A stretch of DNA of 64,000 nucleotides from Pseudomonas mangiferae (GTDB taxonomy: Bacteria; Pseudomonadota; Gammaproteobacteria; Pseudomonadales; Pseudomonadaceae): positions 1 to 64,000 of the forward strand of contig NZ_VJOY01000015.1 in assembly GCF_007109405.1 (NCBI RefSeq). Direction: 5' to 3'. The position numbers and the translations under genes were made by a program. Numbering within the stretch: the stretch's first letter is position 1; every line of letters begins with the position of its first letter. This document shows positions 1-8,412 of this stretch, in pieces. The notes under the pieces were generated by a model. That model did not search any database, had not been told where the DNA came from, and saw only the letters and a list, made by a program, of their open reading frames with translations.

Positions 1-62
1 GGGGGCGGGGGTTCGGCCACGACCGGGTCCGGGCGGAACAATGCTTTGAGCAGACTCAACAT
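1..62 (-). CDS. 5' end of the next gene in the polysaccharide operon (partial)
   Basis: Only the first 20 codons are inside the window. The reverse strand has an ATG at 62-60, four bases past the acyltransferase stop codon, and then reads MLSLLKALFRPDPVV followed by prolines, open to the window edge. A purine stretch (GAAGGC) lies a short distance upstream as a possible ribosome binding site. Position and spacing suggest it belongs to the same operon as the glycosyltransferases, methyltransferase and acyltransferase. The fragment is too short to assign a family, and an accidental open frame is not excluded. Confidence 0.5.
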   Translation of the reverse strand, partial: MLSLLKALFRPDPVVAEPPP

Positions 63-66
63 GGGG

Positions 67-1251
67 TTAGGCCTTCAGGGGACGTTCGAGGGAAAGCGGC
101 AGGAGCCCGTCGGGCCCCGGGCCGGCGGCCGGCGGCGTGGACGAGGTGCGCAACCAGCGCGCCGAAACCCGCGCGCCGTGCAGGCGCAGCGGCGCCTCCA
201 CCAGGCGGTAGTTGACCTCGGCCAGGCCCACCAGCAGCGCCAGGGCGCAGAAGCCGTGGAGCAGGGCCAGGCCGGGCCCCGGCACGGCGTCGGGCAGCAG
301 CCGGAAGAACAGCTCGCGGGTGGCGAGGAACACCGGGATGTGGATCAGGTACAGCGCATAGGAACGCGAGCCGGTCCACAGCAGCGCGCGCCGCAGGCGA
401 CCGTCCGCCAGCAGCAGGTCGCGGTCGTAGGAGGCCAGCAGCACCAGGCCGGCGGACAGCAGGGCGATCAGGCTGACGGCGTAGCGGGTCAGCTCCAGCC
501 GGCTGCACAGCAGGGCCATCGCCAGCAGCGCCAGCCCGGCCAGCGCCAGCCGCCCGGCACGCCCCAGGCCCAGCAGCGACCGCAGCCCGGCCCGCCAGGT
601 GGGGTGGCCGCTCCACAGGGCGATCAGCACCCCCAGGACCAGGGCGTCGGTGCGGAACAGCATCAGCAGCGACTGCTGCCGCGGGATCGCCAGTTGCACC
701 GCGGCGAAGGCCAGCAGGCACCACGCCAGCCGCCGCCGGCAGAGCAGGATCAGCAGGGGGAACAGCAGGTAGAACTGCTCCTCCAGGGACAGGCTCCAGT
801 AGACGAAGCTGGCGCCGATCTCGTGGACCATGAAGTTCTGCGCGAAGCGCACGTTGGCGTACTGCAGGACCCCGGCGGCCGTGGCCTCCAGGTTGGCCTG
901 CAGGCTGCCGAAGGCGCCGCTGCGGTTGAAGGCCACCACCGCGACGAGGATCAGCCCGAGCCACAGCCAGGCGGACGGCCACAAGCGCCAGATCCGCCGC
1001 ACCCAGAAAGCCAGCACCACCCGACGCGTCTGGCCCGGCGCCACGGTCAGCAGGCGCGGCACCAGGTCCCGGGCGATGACGAAGCCGGACACCGCGAAGA
1101 ACAGGTCCACGCCGAAGCTGCCGCCCAGGTAGCCGTAAAGCCGCTCCAGCCCGGCCGGGGCCCAGGGCAGCAGGTTGCCGACGTGCTGGAACAGCACCGC
1201 CAGCACGGCGACCGCGCGCAGGACCTCGATGTCGGCGATGCGTCCCTTCAT
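67..1251 (-). CDS. Acyltransferase 3 family membrane protein (OafA/YrhL-like)
   Basis: 394 residues, a multi-pass integral membrane protein. The N-terminus (IEVLRAVAVLAVLFQH) is the classic start of acyltransferase family 3: an Arg at about residue 12 and a His at about 23 in the first membrane helix. Further conserved-looking features are a GVDLFFAVSGFVI segment and a WSLSLEEQFYLLFP segment, the usual E-E-Q-F-Y motif. About ten hydrophobic segments follow. Family members move acetyl or other acyl groups onto surface glycans such as O-antigen or exopolysaccharide. The start at 1251 is supported by GAGGAA eight bases upstream. It is the fourth gene of a minus-strand operon behind two glycosyltransferases and a methyltransferase, so glycan decoration is the likely role. 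The substrate cannot be read from sequence. Confidence 0.88.
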   Translation of the reverse strand: MKGRIADIEVLRAVAVLAVLFQHVGNLLPWAPAGLERLYGYLGGSFGVDLFFAVSGFVIARDLVPRLLTVAPGQTRRVVLAFWVRRIWRLWPSAWLWLGLILVAVVAFNRSGAFGSLQANLEATAAGVLQYANVRFAQNFMVHEIGASFVYWSLSLEEQFYLLFPLLILLCRRRLAWCLLAFAAVQLAIPRQQSLLMLFRTDALVLGVLIALWSGHPTWRAGLRSLLGLGRAGRLALAGLALLAMALLCSRLELTRYAVSLIALLSAGLVLLASYDRDLLLADGRLRRALLWTGSRSYALYLIHIPVFLATRELFFRLLPDAVPGPGLALLHGFCALALLVGLAEVNYRLVEAPLRLHGARVSARWLRTSSTPPAAGPGPDGLLPLSLERPLKA

Positions 1252-1275
1252 CCGGGGGTTCCTCGGGTAGGCGGC

Positions 1276-2172
1276 TCAGCCCGCCGCCAGGGGTTTGCGC
1301 GCCACGATGACCTGGCTCTTCGGCAGGACCCGGTCGAGGGCGCGCTTCATCGGTTCCGCCTCGGGCATCTTGATCAGTTGGTGCCAGAGCTTCGCCCAGT
1401 CGTTGAGCAGCGGTGGGTACGGTGGCTGCACCACGTCGTGGGAAGCGCCGTCCAGGTCGGTGCCGGCCGCCTTGGCGCAGGTCCAGTAGATGCACATCCA
1501 GAGGGTCCAGAAGAAACCGTAGGTCTCCTGGCGGATGACCTCCAGGCCGGCGCCGCGCACCAGGGCGTCGAAGGCGTCGCGCTCGAAGATATGAATGTGG
1601 TTGGGGCGCTGGAAATAGTAGGCCGGGGCGAAGGCTTTCTGCACCTGCTCGCCCAGGGCGTCGGGCACCGCCAGCAGGTACAGGGCGCCGGGCTGGCCGA
1701 CCCGCACCAGCTCCCGCAGCACGGCGGCCGGGTCTTCCACGTGCTCCAGCACTTCCAGGGCCACCACCCGGGTGGCGCGGGCGTCGGCCAGGGGCAGCGG
1801 CGCGCTGTCGGAGACCAGGCCCTCGGCCTGCCGCGCCGGGGTCTGGGCGACCCGCTGGCGCAGCGCCTCGACCTTGTCCGCGACCACGTCGCTGAAGATC
1901 ACGTGGGCGCCGCGGTTGGCGCAGAACAGGGTGGCGCCACCGGCGCCGCAGCCCACGTCCAGCACCGTGTCGTCGGCGCTCACGGGGAAGTCCAGGAACA
2001 GCTCGTCGCGGTCGGTGCGGTACCAGCCGCTCTGCACCACGTCCACCAGCCCGCAGTCGCGGGAATCGACGAAGCCCTCGCCGTCGGTGATCGCCTTCCA
2101 GGCCGCCGCGGCCTCGTTTTCGTCGGTGAATTCGACGCCGAACCGGCGGAACCCGTCGAGCAAATCACTCAT
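1276..2172 (-). CDS. Class I SAM-dependent methyltransferase
   Basis: 298 residues from the ATG at 2172, which overlaps the stop of the upstream glycosyltransferase as ATGA. An in-frame upstream ATG at 2244 exists, but that extension lies inside the preceding gene. Motif I of class I methyltransferases is clear near residue 70 (VLDVGCGAGG), followed by an acidic strand-2 end (FSDVVADK) and the VVALEVLEHVEDP segment typical of the Methyltransf_11 subfamily. The C-terminal third has a HIHIFERDAFDALV element common in sugar and O-antigen methyltransferases. Given the two glycosyltransferases before it and the acyltransferase after it, methylation of a glycan or sugar nucleotide is the best inference. 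The acceptor is unknown. Confidence 0.85.
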   Translation of the reverse strand: MSDLLDGFRRFGVEFTDENEAAAAWKAITDGEGFVDSRDCGLVDVVQSGWYRTDRDELFLDFPVSADDTVLDVGCGAGGATLFCANRGAHVIFSDVVADKVEALRQRVAQTPARQAEGLVSDSAPLPLADARATRVVALEVLEHVEDPAAVLRELVRVGQPGALYLLAVPDALGEQVQKAFAPAYYFQRPNHIHIFERDAFDALVRGAGLEVIRQETYGFFWTLWMCIYWTCAKAAGTDLDGASHDVVQPPYPPLLNDWAKLWHQLIKMPEAEPMKRALDRVLPKSQVIVARKPLAAG

Positions 2173-3737
2173 GCACACACACTCTCGTTGTCTTCGATGG
2201 TCAGGAACGCGCTCAGCCGCGCCGCCGCGGCCTCCCGCGAGCAATGGCCCTGCATCCGCGCCACCGCGTTGCGCGACAGCACGGCGTAGCGCGCCGGGTC
2301 CTCGCGGTAGGTGCGGTAGGCGTCGCGGTAGGCCTGCAGCAGCGACTGCCAGTCGATCTGGTGGCGCAGGGTGCGGTAGGCCAGCCGCGGGTCGTGGGGC
2401 CAGGCGGTGGCGTCGAGCCAGCTGTCCACGACGAAGGCCACCTCGCCGTCAATGTAGTCGGCCATGGCCGAATGCCGCGGCGCCAGGGCCGGCTTGCCGC
2501 AGGAGAGGAACTCCATCAGCGGCAGGCACTGGCCCTCGCCATGGGAGGCGTTGACCACGAATGCCGTGGCGTCGATCAGCGACTCGAAGCCGGCTTCGTC
2601 GACGAAGCCCTGGAGGATCACCACCCGGCAGCGGAACGCCGGCAGCCGCGCCATGCACATCAGCATGTCGTTGATGGCCGAGCGGTACTTGCTGTGGCCC
2701 AGCTTGAACAGCAGGGTCGCGTCCGGCACGTCGCGGAAGGCGGTGCAGAAAGCGGTGAGCATGTCGACCCAGTTCTTGCGGCCGTCGTAGGGGTTGAACA
2801 TGGCGGTGAACACCACGCCGTCCAGGCTCAGCTGGCGCGGCGCCAGTTCCCACGGGCTGACCGGCTCCGGCGCGGGCGTCGCCGCGGGGGGCCGCAGGCG
2901 CCGGCGCAGGGCGTCGAGGGCGCGGTCGCAGGCCGGCGGCAGGCTGTCGCGCCAGACCAGCCGGTACCATTCCGCCAGGTAGCGCAGGGTGACCCGCAGC
3001 GGATCGGGTGCGGCCGGCATAGGTGCGGCCGACGGCGGCGCGGCCGGTGCCGGGGCGTCCGCGGCGGGCGCCGACTCGGCGGCCTGGGCCTCGGCGTGGA
3101 GGGCGTCCACCACCGCCTGGGCGGTGGTCTCGCCGCGGGCCTGGGCCACCGCCTGGGCCACGGCGTCGGGGCCGGGCATCCACGGTTCCAGGGACAGGTT
3201 GTGGGTGTCGAACACCACCCCGGCGGGCACGCCGATGTGCCACGGGCCCCGGCGCGGCTGGTCGCCGCGGGCGCGCAAGCGGGCGAACTTGTCCCACACC
3301 GGCGCCGGGATCGACACCACCGGGAAGTCCGCGCCCATGGCGTCGCGCACGGCCTCCACGGTGAGCCGCGAGTGGACGATGGCCCGGCCGCACAGGGCCA
3401 GGCCGTGGCGCCAGTCGTGCTCCGGCTGGTCGTACCAGCTCTGGGTCGGGATCGAGTCGAACTCCCAGGCGAACACCGGCACCGTCGGGCAGGCGAGGCC
3501 CAGGGTGGTGCGGTGCGGCGGCGAGAAACTGAGGAACACGCAGCGCTGGCCGGCCTCGCAGGCGGCGGCGTAGTGGGCGTCCACCTCCCGGGCCGGGTCG
3601 TCGACGGCAATCACCTCGCCCAGGCGTTCCAGCACCGGCCGGAACTCGCGCAGGACGAAGTAGTAGCTGTACTCGGGCATGCCCAGGCTGCGGGCGATGC
3701 TGGCGGCGGTGACTTCGGAATAGATCAGGATTTTCAT
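2169..3737 (-). CDS. Glycosyltransferase family 4-like protein (second of a tandem pair)
   Basis: 522 residues starting at MKILIYSEV. The open frame extends to 4856, but that extension is the shadow of the upstream gene. The ATG overlaps the upstream stop as ATGA, so the two genes are translationally coupled. The C-terminal half carries GT4-like features: FNPYDGRKNW in a Rossmann-like domain, and NASHGEGQCLPLMEFLS, which has the E-x7-E spacing used for nucleotide-sugar binding in GT-B enzymes. The N-terminal ~190 residues resemble those of the neighbouring gene (PEYSYYF, LSFSPP, FAWEFD, PAPVW), so the two arose by duplication. An Ala/Pro-rich linker separates the halves, at about residues 220-250. 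It presumably elongates a surface polysaccharide in the cytoplasm. Donor and acceptor are unknown. Confidence 0.82.
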   Translation of the reverse strand: MKILIYSEVTAASIARSLGMPEYSYYFVLREFRPVLERLGEVIAVDDPAREVDAHYAAACEAGQRCVFLSFSPPHRTTLGLACPTVPVFAWEFDSIPTQSWYDQPEHDWRHGLALCGRAIVHSRLTVEAVRDAMGADFPVVSIPAPVWDKFARLRARGDQPRRGPWHIGVPAGVVFDTHNLSLEPWMPGPDAVAQAVAQARGETTAQAVVDALHAEAQAAESAPAADAPAPAAPPSAAPMPAAPDPLRVTLRYLAEWYRLVWRDSLPPACDRALDALRRRLRPPAATPAPEPVSPWELAPRQLSLDGVVFTAMFNPYDGRKNWVDMLTAFCTAFRDVPDATLLFKLGHSKYRSAINDMLMCMARLPAFRCRVVILQGFVDEAGFESLIDATAFVVNASHGEGQCLPLMEFLSCGKPALAPRHSAMADYIDGEVAFVVDSWLDATAWPHDPRLAYRTLRHQIDWQSLLQAYRDAYRTYREDPARYAVLSRNAVARMQGHCSREAAAARLSAFLTIEDNESVCA

Positions 3738-5293
3738 GGCAGCGAAGGCTCCGCCGGGGTCTCGCGGCGATCCGCGGCGCGGGCCAGCACGTCGGCGAGG
3801 AAACCGCCCAGGCGCTCGGCCACGCCGTCCACGGCGCAGTAGTCGCGCATCCGCCGGAAGGCTTCGGCGGACATGGCGCGGTAGGCCTCGGGGTTGGCCC
3901 GGGCCTGCCGGTGGCTGGCGCGGTAGGCGAGCATCAGCGATTCCCAGTTCAGCCGGTGGCGGCGGGTGCGCAGCTTGCCGGTGGGGTCGTGGGACCAGCA
4001 GGAAGGCTCGGGCCGGGTGTCGACGACGAAGCCCAGGGCCGGGTCCAGGTAGTCCAGCATCGCCGTGTGGCGCGGCGCCAGCACCGGCTTGCCGGCGCTG
4101 AGGAACTCCATCAGCGGCAGGCACAGGCCCTCGCAGGCCGACGCGTTGACGTAGTAGTCGCTGGCCTCGATCAGCGCCCGGTACTGGGCGTCGTCGAGGA
4201 ACCCGTGGAGCACCAGCACCCGGCAGCGGAACGGCGCCAGCCGCGACAGCAGGGTGAGCAGGACGATGCGGTAGTACTCCAGGTCGTGGTGGGTCATCTT
4301 CACCACCAGGGTGGCGTCCTCGGTGTCCTTGAACGCCCAGCAGAACGCGGTGATCAGGTCGATCCAGTTCTTGCGCCCGTCGCCCGGATTGAGCACGGTG
4401 GTGTAGACCACGCCATCCAGTTGCAGGCGATGGGCCTGGGAGATCATGTAGGGCGGCGGGGGCGGCGGGGGTTCCGCCGGCTCGGGTTCGGGCGCCGGCT
4501 CCAGGTCCACGACCGGCTCGGGCTCGGGTTCCGGCTGGGGAAGCGGCTCCGGGACAGGGGCCGGCGGCGGCTCGGGGCGAATCCCGCGCACTTCGTTCCA
4601 CCAGTCCCGCAGCAGCACGCGGCTGACGTAGCGCTTCTCGGCGGCGTTCAGCGGCGCCGGCGGCGGGGTTTCCGGTTCCGGCTCGGGTTCCGGCAGCGGC
4701 TCCGGTTCGGGCTCGGGCGCCGGCTTGCGCACCAGGCCGTCGGCGGACAGGCCGAGGATCGGGCTGTCGATGGCGTAGCCGTCGAATACCAGGACCCGCG
4801 GGCCGGGGCACGGGGTCCAGTGCTCGGCCGGACAGACGTCGGCGAAGCGCGACCACACCGGGGCCGGCAGGGCCAGCACCGGGAAGTCGTCGCCCATGGC
4901 CCGGCGCACCGCGTCGGCGGTCTCCTGGCTGCAGGGCACGGCGGCGGCGATCCGCTGGAAGACATGGCGCCAGTCGTTGCGCGGGTCGTTCTCCCAGGGC
5001 TCGTCGGGCAGGTTGTCGAACTCCCAGGCGAACACGCAGACGGTCGGGCAGCGCAGGTCCACCGGGGTCTGCTGGGGCGGGCTGAAGCTGAGGAACACCA
5101 CCGGCTGGCCTTCGTCGCGGTAGCGCGCGTACAGCCGGTCGATCTCTTCCGGGTTGCCGGCCTCCACCACCGTGCCCAGGCGTTGCAGCGCCGGCAGGAA
5201 TTCACGCAACAGGAAGTAGTAGCTGTACTCGGGCTTGCCGAGGGAGGCCTGGATATCGGTCTGGCCGATCTTCGAGCCGATGAGAATGATCAT
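3734..5293 (-). CDS. Glycosyltransferase family 4-like protein with Pro-Glu-Pro linker (first of a tandem pair)
   Basis: 519 residues. N-terminal domain (about 1-185) shares PEYSYYF, VFLSFSPP and VFAWEFD with the next gene. The C-terminal domain (about 285-500) has LNPGDGRKNW and NASACEGLCLPLMEFLS, the E-x7-E signature of GT-B glycosyltransferases. Between them are two blocks of alternating Pro-Glu dipeptides (about 190-215 and 240-285), interrupted by a predicted helix (NAAEKRYVSRVLLRDWW). Such PEP stretches form stiff rods and are unusual between the two lobes of a GT-B enzyme. First gene of the operon; the region upstream (5294-5651) must hold its promoter. Function is inferred as polysaccharide chain synthesis. 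Confidence 0.8.
   Translation of the reverse strand: MIILIGSKIGQTDIQASLGKPEYSYYFLLREFLPALQRLGTVVEAGNPEEIDRLYARYRDEGQPVVFLSFSPPQQTPVDLRCPTVCVFAWEFDNLPDEPWENDPRNDWRHVFQRIAAAVPCSQETADAVRRAMGDDFPVLALPAPVWSRFADVCPAEHWTPCPGPRVLVFDGYAIDSPILGLSADGLVRKPAPEPEPEPLPEPEPEPETPPPAPLNAAEKRYVSRVLLRDWWNEVRGIRPEPPPAPVPEPLPQPEPEPEPVVDLEPAPEPEPAEPPPPPPPYMISQAHRLQLDGVVYTTVLNPGDGRKNWIDLITAFCWAFKDTEDATLVVKMTHHDLEYYRIVLLTLLSRLAPFRCRVLVLHGFLDDAQYRALIEASDYYVNASACEGLCLPLMEFLSAGKPVLAPRHTAMLDYLDPALGFVVDTRPEPSCWSHDPTGKLRTRRHRLNWESLMLAYRASHRQARANPEAYRAMSAEAFRRMRDYCAVDGVAERLGGFLADVLARAADRRETPAEPSLP
4450..4720 (-). repeat. Low-complexity DNA coding Pro-Glu-Pro linker
   Basis: On the plus strand this stretch repeats short units such as ggctcgggttc and ggttccggctc, coding P-E-P-E dipeptides on the minus strand. 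It lies in the hinge of the first glycosyltransferase. Short-unit repeats like this can expand or contract by slippage, so linker length may vary between strains. Confidence 0.7.
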
Positions 5294-5651
5294 GTCGTCT
5301 AACCGTGCGGGGCTTCATCGACGGCGGCGCGGCATGGGCGTCCGGCCGGTGTCCGACGAGCCCGCCTGCGTACCCGCGCCGGGGACCCGGCGCGAGAACC
5401 TTATTGTTCGAGGGTGCGTCTTGCCCTGTTCCGCGAACCAGCCCGTACGGAAGGGTGCTGCATAGCACCAGTTCTCGCCCGCGCTTGCAAGCCTCTTTTG
5501 GCCCGCCGCCCGCTGCCCGGCCATGACCGAAAGGTCAGGTCCGCCTGCTTGCGCTGGCTCCCCGCGGGCGCTTTCGACTAGGCTTGGCGGTGGTCGCTCG
5601 GCCTCGCGCCGGCGACCGTTTCGCCGCCATCGCCTCGCAAGGAGTGACCCC
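5294..5651. other. Divergent intergenic region between glycosyltransferase operon and DUF2388 genes
   Basis: No coding frame is supported here. It must contain the leftward promoter of the polysaccharide operon and the rightward promoter of the DUF2388 gene. A short inverted repeat, GGTGCT-gcat-AGCACC, lies at 5454-5469 and could be an operator. The sequence around CAATAAGGT (reverse strand, near 5400) is AT-rich relative to its surroundings and could be a -10 region. Neither is certain. Confidence 0.4.
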
Positions 5652-5969
5652 ATGACCCCGTTCCGCCTTCTCGCCGCCGCTGTGCTGCTGGGCCTCGCCA
5701 CCGGCGCTTCCGCCAGCAGCCTGGTGGGCACCACCGACACCCTGGTCAACGCCTTGCAGGCCAGCTCCGACGCCCTGTCCGACGTCACCTCCTCGCTGCG
5801 GGACGACAAGGTGATCCGCGCCGCCCGGGACGATGCCGCCAGCTTCGTCGCCAGCGATGGCGCCATCCGCGGTGCCCACCTGGAAGCGGCGCTGCGCCTG
5901 CTGCGGGACCGGGCCCCCGCCCTGGCCGCCAGCGACCTGCAACTGGCCGAGGCGCTGCTGGTGCGCTGA
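5652..5969 (+). CDS. DUF2388 family secreted protein
   Basis: 105 residues. I chose the ATG at 5652 because it begins a clean signal peptide (MTPFRLLAAAVLLGLATGASA) and follows a GGAGTG ribosome binding site; the longer frame from 5523 has no signal. The mature part reads LVGTTDTLVNALQAS, DVTSSLRDDKVI and DDAASFVASDG, the pattern of the DUF2388 family found mainly in Pseudomonas. The next gene has exactly the same length and similar motifs, so the two are tandem paralogues. Periplasmic or secreted location follows from the signal peptide. No biochemical function is known to me. Confidence 0.8.
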   Translation: MTPFRLLAAAVLLGLATGASASSLVGTTDTLVNALQASSDALSDVTSSLRDDKVIRAARDDAASFVASDGAIRGAHLEAALRLLRDRAPALAASDLQLAEALLVR

Positions 5970-6044
5970 GCGCGTCGCGCGGCGTGAACCCGCCGCGCGC
6001 CAGCCCGTCCAATGGCGGTTCCTTTCGTTTCCACGGAGTCTTCC

Positions 6045-6362
6045 ATGCGTAGCCCGCTTTTCGTCGCTGCCATCCTTTCGCTGATCTCCGCCACGAGCCA
6101 GGCCCAGACCCTGGTGGCCACCAGCAACATCATCGTCCGCGCCATCGACCGCTCGGTGGACTTCACCTCCGACACCACCACCTCTATCCGCGACGCCAAG
6201 CTCATCCGCGCCGCCCACAACGACGCCGCCAGCTTCGTCGCCAGCGACGGCGACATCCGCGGAGCGAACCTGGAAGCCGCCTTCGCCCGCCTGCGCGAGC
6301 ACCTTCCCGAAGCCCGCGCCGCCAGCGACCAGGCCCTGGCCGAGGCGATCCTGGCCCGCTGA
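6045..6362 (+). CDS. DUF2388 family secreted protein (paralogue)
   Basis: 105 residues from the ATG at 6045, preceded by CGGAG. An in-frame upstream ATG at 6012 would add eleven residues before the signal peptide and is less likely. The signal peptide is MRSPLFVAAILSLISATSQA. The mature region shares the TSDTTTSIRDAKLIRAA-type helix, the DAASFVASDGDIRGANLEAA block and the C-terminal DQALAEAIL segment with its upstream neighbour. It sits 75 bases after that gene and 80 bases before the next, so the three may be co-transcribed. Function unknown. Confidence 0.8.
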   Translation: MRSPLFVAAILSLISATSQAQTLVATSNIIVRAIDRSVDFTSDTTTSIRDAKLIRAAHNDAASFVASDGDIRGANLEAAFARLREHLPEARAASDQALAEAILAR

Positions 6363-6442
6363 CCCCCACCCCGTCACCGCCGCGACGCACCGGCGTCGCC
6401 CTGCCCTGCCGGCCAGCCCGCTGGCGTGGATCGACCGCTCCC

Positions 6443-8401
6443 ATGCCCATTCCGTTACGCGCCCTGGTCTTCGTCCTGTCGTGGGCGCTCGGTGTCTCCG
6501 CCCAGGCTGCCCTGCGCCTGGAGTTGCAGGCCGAGGGCCTGACGGCGGCCCAGCGCCAGGCCAGCCAGGCCCTGCTGGACGAAGCCCTGGCTGCCCTGCC
6601 GCCCAGCCTGGTGACGCGCCTGGACCGGCGGGTGACGGTGAGCTGGCGCGACGACCTGCCGGCCAACGCCTTCGGCCGCACCCTGCGCCCCGGAGCGCTG
6701 GCACTGAACGCCGCGCAACTGCCGGCCCTGGCCGATGGCTCCGCCGCGCACCGCGCCACCGGCCGCCCCCACGGCACCCTGCGCCGGGAGCTGCTGGCGA
6801 CGGTGCTGCACGAGCTGACCCACCTCTACGACCGCGCCCGCCTGTGGGACACCGACCAGCGCCGGCTGCTGGTCCGCTGCCACGACCGGGCCGCCAGCAG
6901 CGGTCTGGTGGGCCTGCCGGCCGCCTGTCGCGGGCAGACCGAGCGACGCTTCAGCCTGAGCGACGATCCGCGCCTGCTTGACCTCGCCGGCTGGCCCCAG
7001 GCCGTGGGCCGCCGCGGCGCCCGGGAGGCCGGCAACGGCCAGGTGGCACGCAGCCCGGACCCCTACGAGCTGAGCAGCCCGAAGGAATTCGTCGCGGTGA
7101 ACATGGAGTATTTTCTCCTCGACCCCACCTACGCCTGCCGGCGCCCGGCCCTGCACCGCTATTTCCGCGAGCGGTTCGGCTGGGCGCCCCCGGCGGCCAC
7201 CTGCAAGGGCGGGCTGGCCTACCTCAACGCCGGCCGCGATTTCGGCCGTACGCCCCTGGGCCGCCTCGACCCGGCGCGGGTCTACCAGGTGGACTACCTG
7301 TTCGCCGAAGCCAACGACAGCTGGGCCAGCCGCTGGGGCCACGCCATGCTGCGCCTGGTGGTGTGCGCGCCGGGACGGCCGCGGGGCCCCGACTGCCGCC
7401 TGGACCTGGACGAGCACCTGGTGCTGTCCTACCGCGCCTTCGTCGGTGACGTGCAGCTGTCCAGCTGGGATGGCCTGACCGGCGCTTACCCGTCGCGACT
7501 GTTCGTCCTGCCGCTGCACCAGGTGATCGACGAATATACCAAGGTGGAGCTGCGCAGCCTCGCCTCGGTGCCCCTGACCCTCGACCGGCCGGCCCTGGAG
7601 CGGCTGGTGGAGCGGGCCGCGGAAATGCACTGGAGCTACGACGGCAACTACTGGTTCCTCTCCAACAACTGCGCGGTGGAGACCCTCAAACTGCTGCGCA
7701 GCGGCACCACCGACCCGCGCCTGGACGACCTGGACAGCATCATGCCCAACGGCCTGCTGGAGGTCCTCGAGGCACGCGGCCTGGCCGACCCCGCGCCTCT
7801 GGCCGATCCCCAGGAAGCCCTGCGCCTGGGCTACCGCTTCGACTCCTTCCGCGACCGCTACCAGGCCATGTTCGCGGTGCTCCGCCAGCGCCTGGACGTA
7901 CCCCAGACCCGGGTGGAGGACTGGCTGACGCTCCCGGCCCGGGAACGCCGCCCCTGGTTCGAGAACGCCGACCTGCGCGCCAGCGCCGCCCTGCTGCTGC
8001 TGGAACAGGCGGCCCAGCGCCAGCAGCTGCTGCTGGCCCAGGACGATCTGAAGCGCAACTACCTGAGCAGCCGCGAGCGGGCCGACGACACCCGCTTCGC
8101 CAAGGCCGGCGGCACCCTGGAACAGATCCTCGCCACCAGCGGCTTCCTGAGCCGCCCGGCGGAGCTGCTGGACGGGGGCTACGGCCTGCCCCAGGCCAGC
8201 GAATGGCAGCGCCTGGAAGCCGAGAGCCACCAGCGCCAGCAACGTCTGCAACTGCTCAGCGACGACCTGGACGGGGAACTGCGCCACCTGCTCGAACCCG
8301 CACGCCTGGCGGAACTGGACGCGGTAGAGGCCAACCTCAAGCAGATCGGCACCCGCCTGCGCACTCTGCACGACGCGGCCGGGGGATTGCGGTTGCCGTG
8401 A
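6443..8401 (+). CDS. DUF4105-type envelope protein with HELTH metallopeptidase-like motif
   Basis: 652 residues with an N-terminal signal peptide (MPIPLRALVFVLSWALGVSAQA). Residues 123-127 are HELTH, the H-E-x-x-H zinc-binding pattern, followed by LYDRA. The central part (about 280-460) reads NDSWASRWGHAMLRLVV and later YWFLSNNCAVETLKLL, matching the DUF4105 domain (H and NC residues) seen in predicted envelope proteins. The C-terminal ~200 residues are helical and Gln/Leu-rich. The domain pairing suggests a periplasmic or outer-membrane hydrolase, but no substrate is known. It ends 11 bases before the convergent lipoprotein gene, leaving no room for an independent terminator. Confidence 0.75.
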   Translation: MPIPLRALVFVLSWALGVSAQAALRLELQAEGLTAAQRQASQALLDEALAALPPSLVTRLDRRVTVSWRDDLPANAFGRTLRPGALALNAAQLPALADGSAAHRATGRPHGTLRRELLATVLHELTHLYDRARLWDTDQRRLLVRCHDRAASSGLVGLPAACRGQTERRFSLSDDPRLLDLAGWPQAVGRRGAREAGNGQVARSPDPYELSSPKEFVAVNMEYFLLDPTYACRRPALHRYFRERFGWAPPAATCKGGLAYLNAGRDFGRTPLGRLDPARVYQVDYLFAEANDSWASRWGHAMLRLVVCAPGRPRGPDCRLDLDEHLVLSYRAFVGDVQLSSWDGLTGAYPSRLFVLPLHQVIDEYTKVELRSLASVPLTLDRPALERLVERAAEMHWSYDGNYWFLSNNCAVETLKLLRSGTTDPRLDDLDSIMPNGLLEVLEARGLADPAPLADPQEALRLGYRFDSFRDRYQAMFAVLRQRLDVPQTRVEDWLTLPARERRPWFENADLRASAALLLLEQAAQRQQLLLAQDDLKRNYLSSRERADDTRFAKAGGTLEQILATSGFLSRPAELLDGGYGLPQASEWQRLEAESHQRQQRLQLLSDDLDGELRHLLEPARLAELDAVEANLKQIGTRLRTLHDAAGGLRLP

Positions 8402-8412
8402 GGGGTACCGTT

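Noticed and set aside
46-2289. Long Gln/Gly/Ala-rich plus-strand open frame opposite the acyltransferase and methyltransferase
   Set aside because: Composition of an antisense frame in high-GC DNA; both minus-strand genes have clear motifs and ribosome binding sites.
2244-3842. 532-residue plus-strand open frame opposite the second glycosyltransferase
   Set aside because: Arg/Gly/Val-rich shadow of a gene with GT4 motifs and a coupled start.
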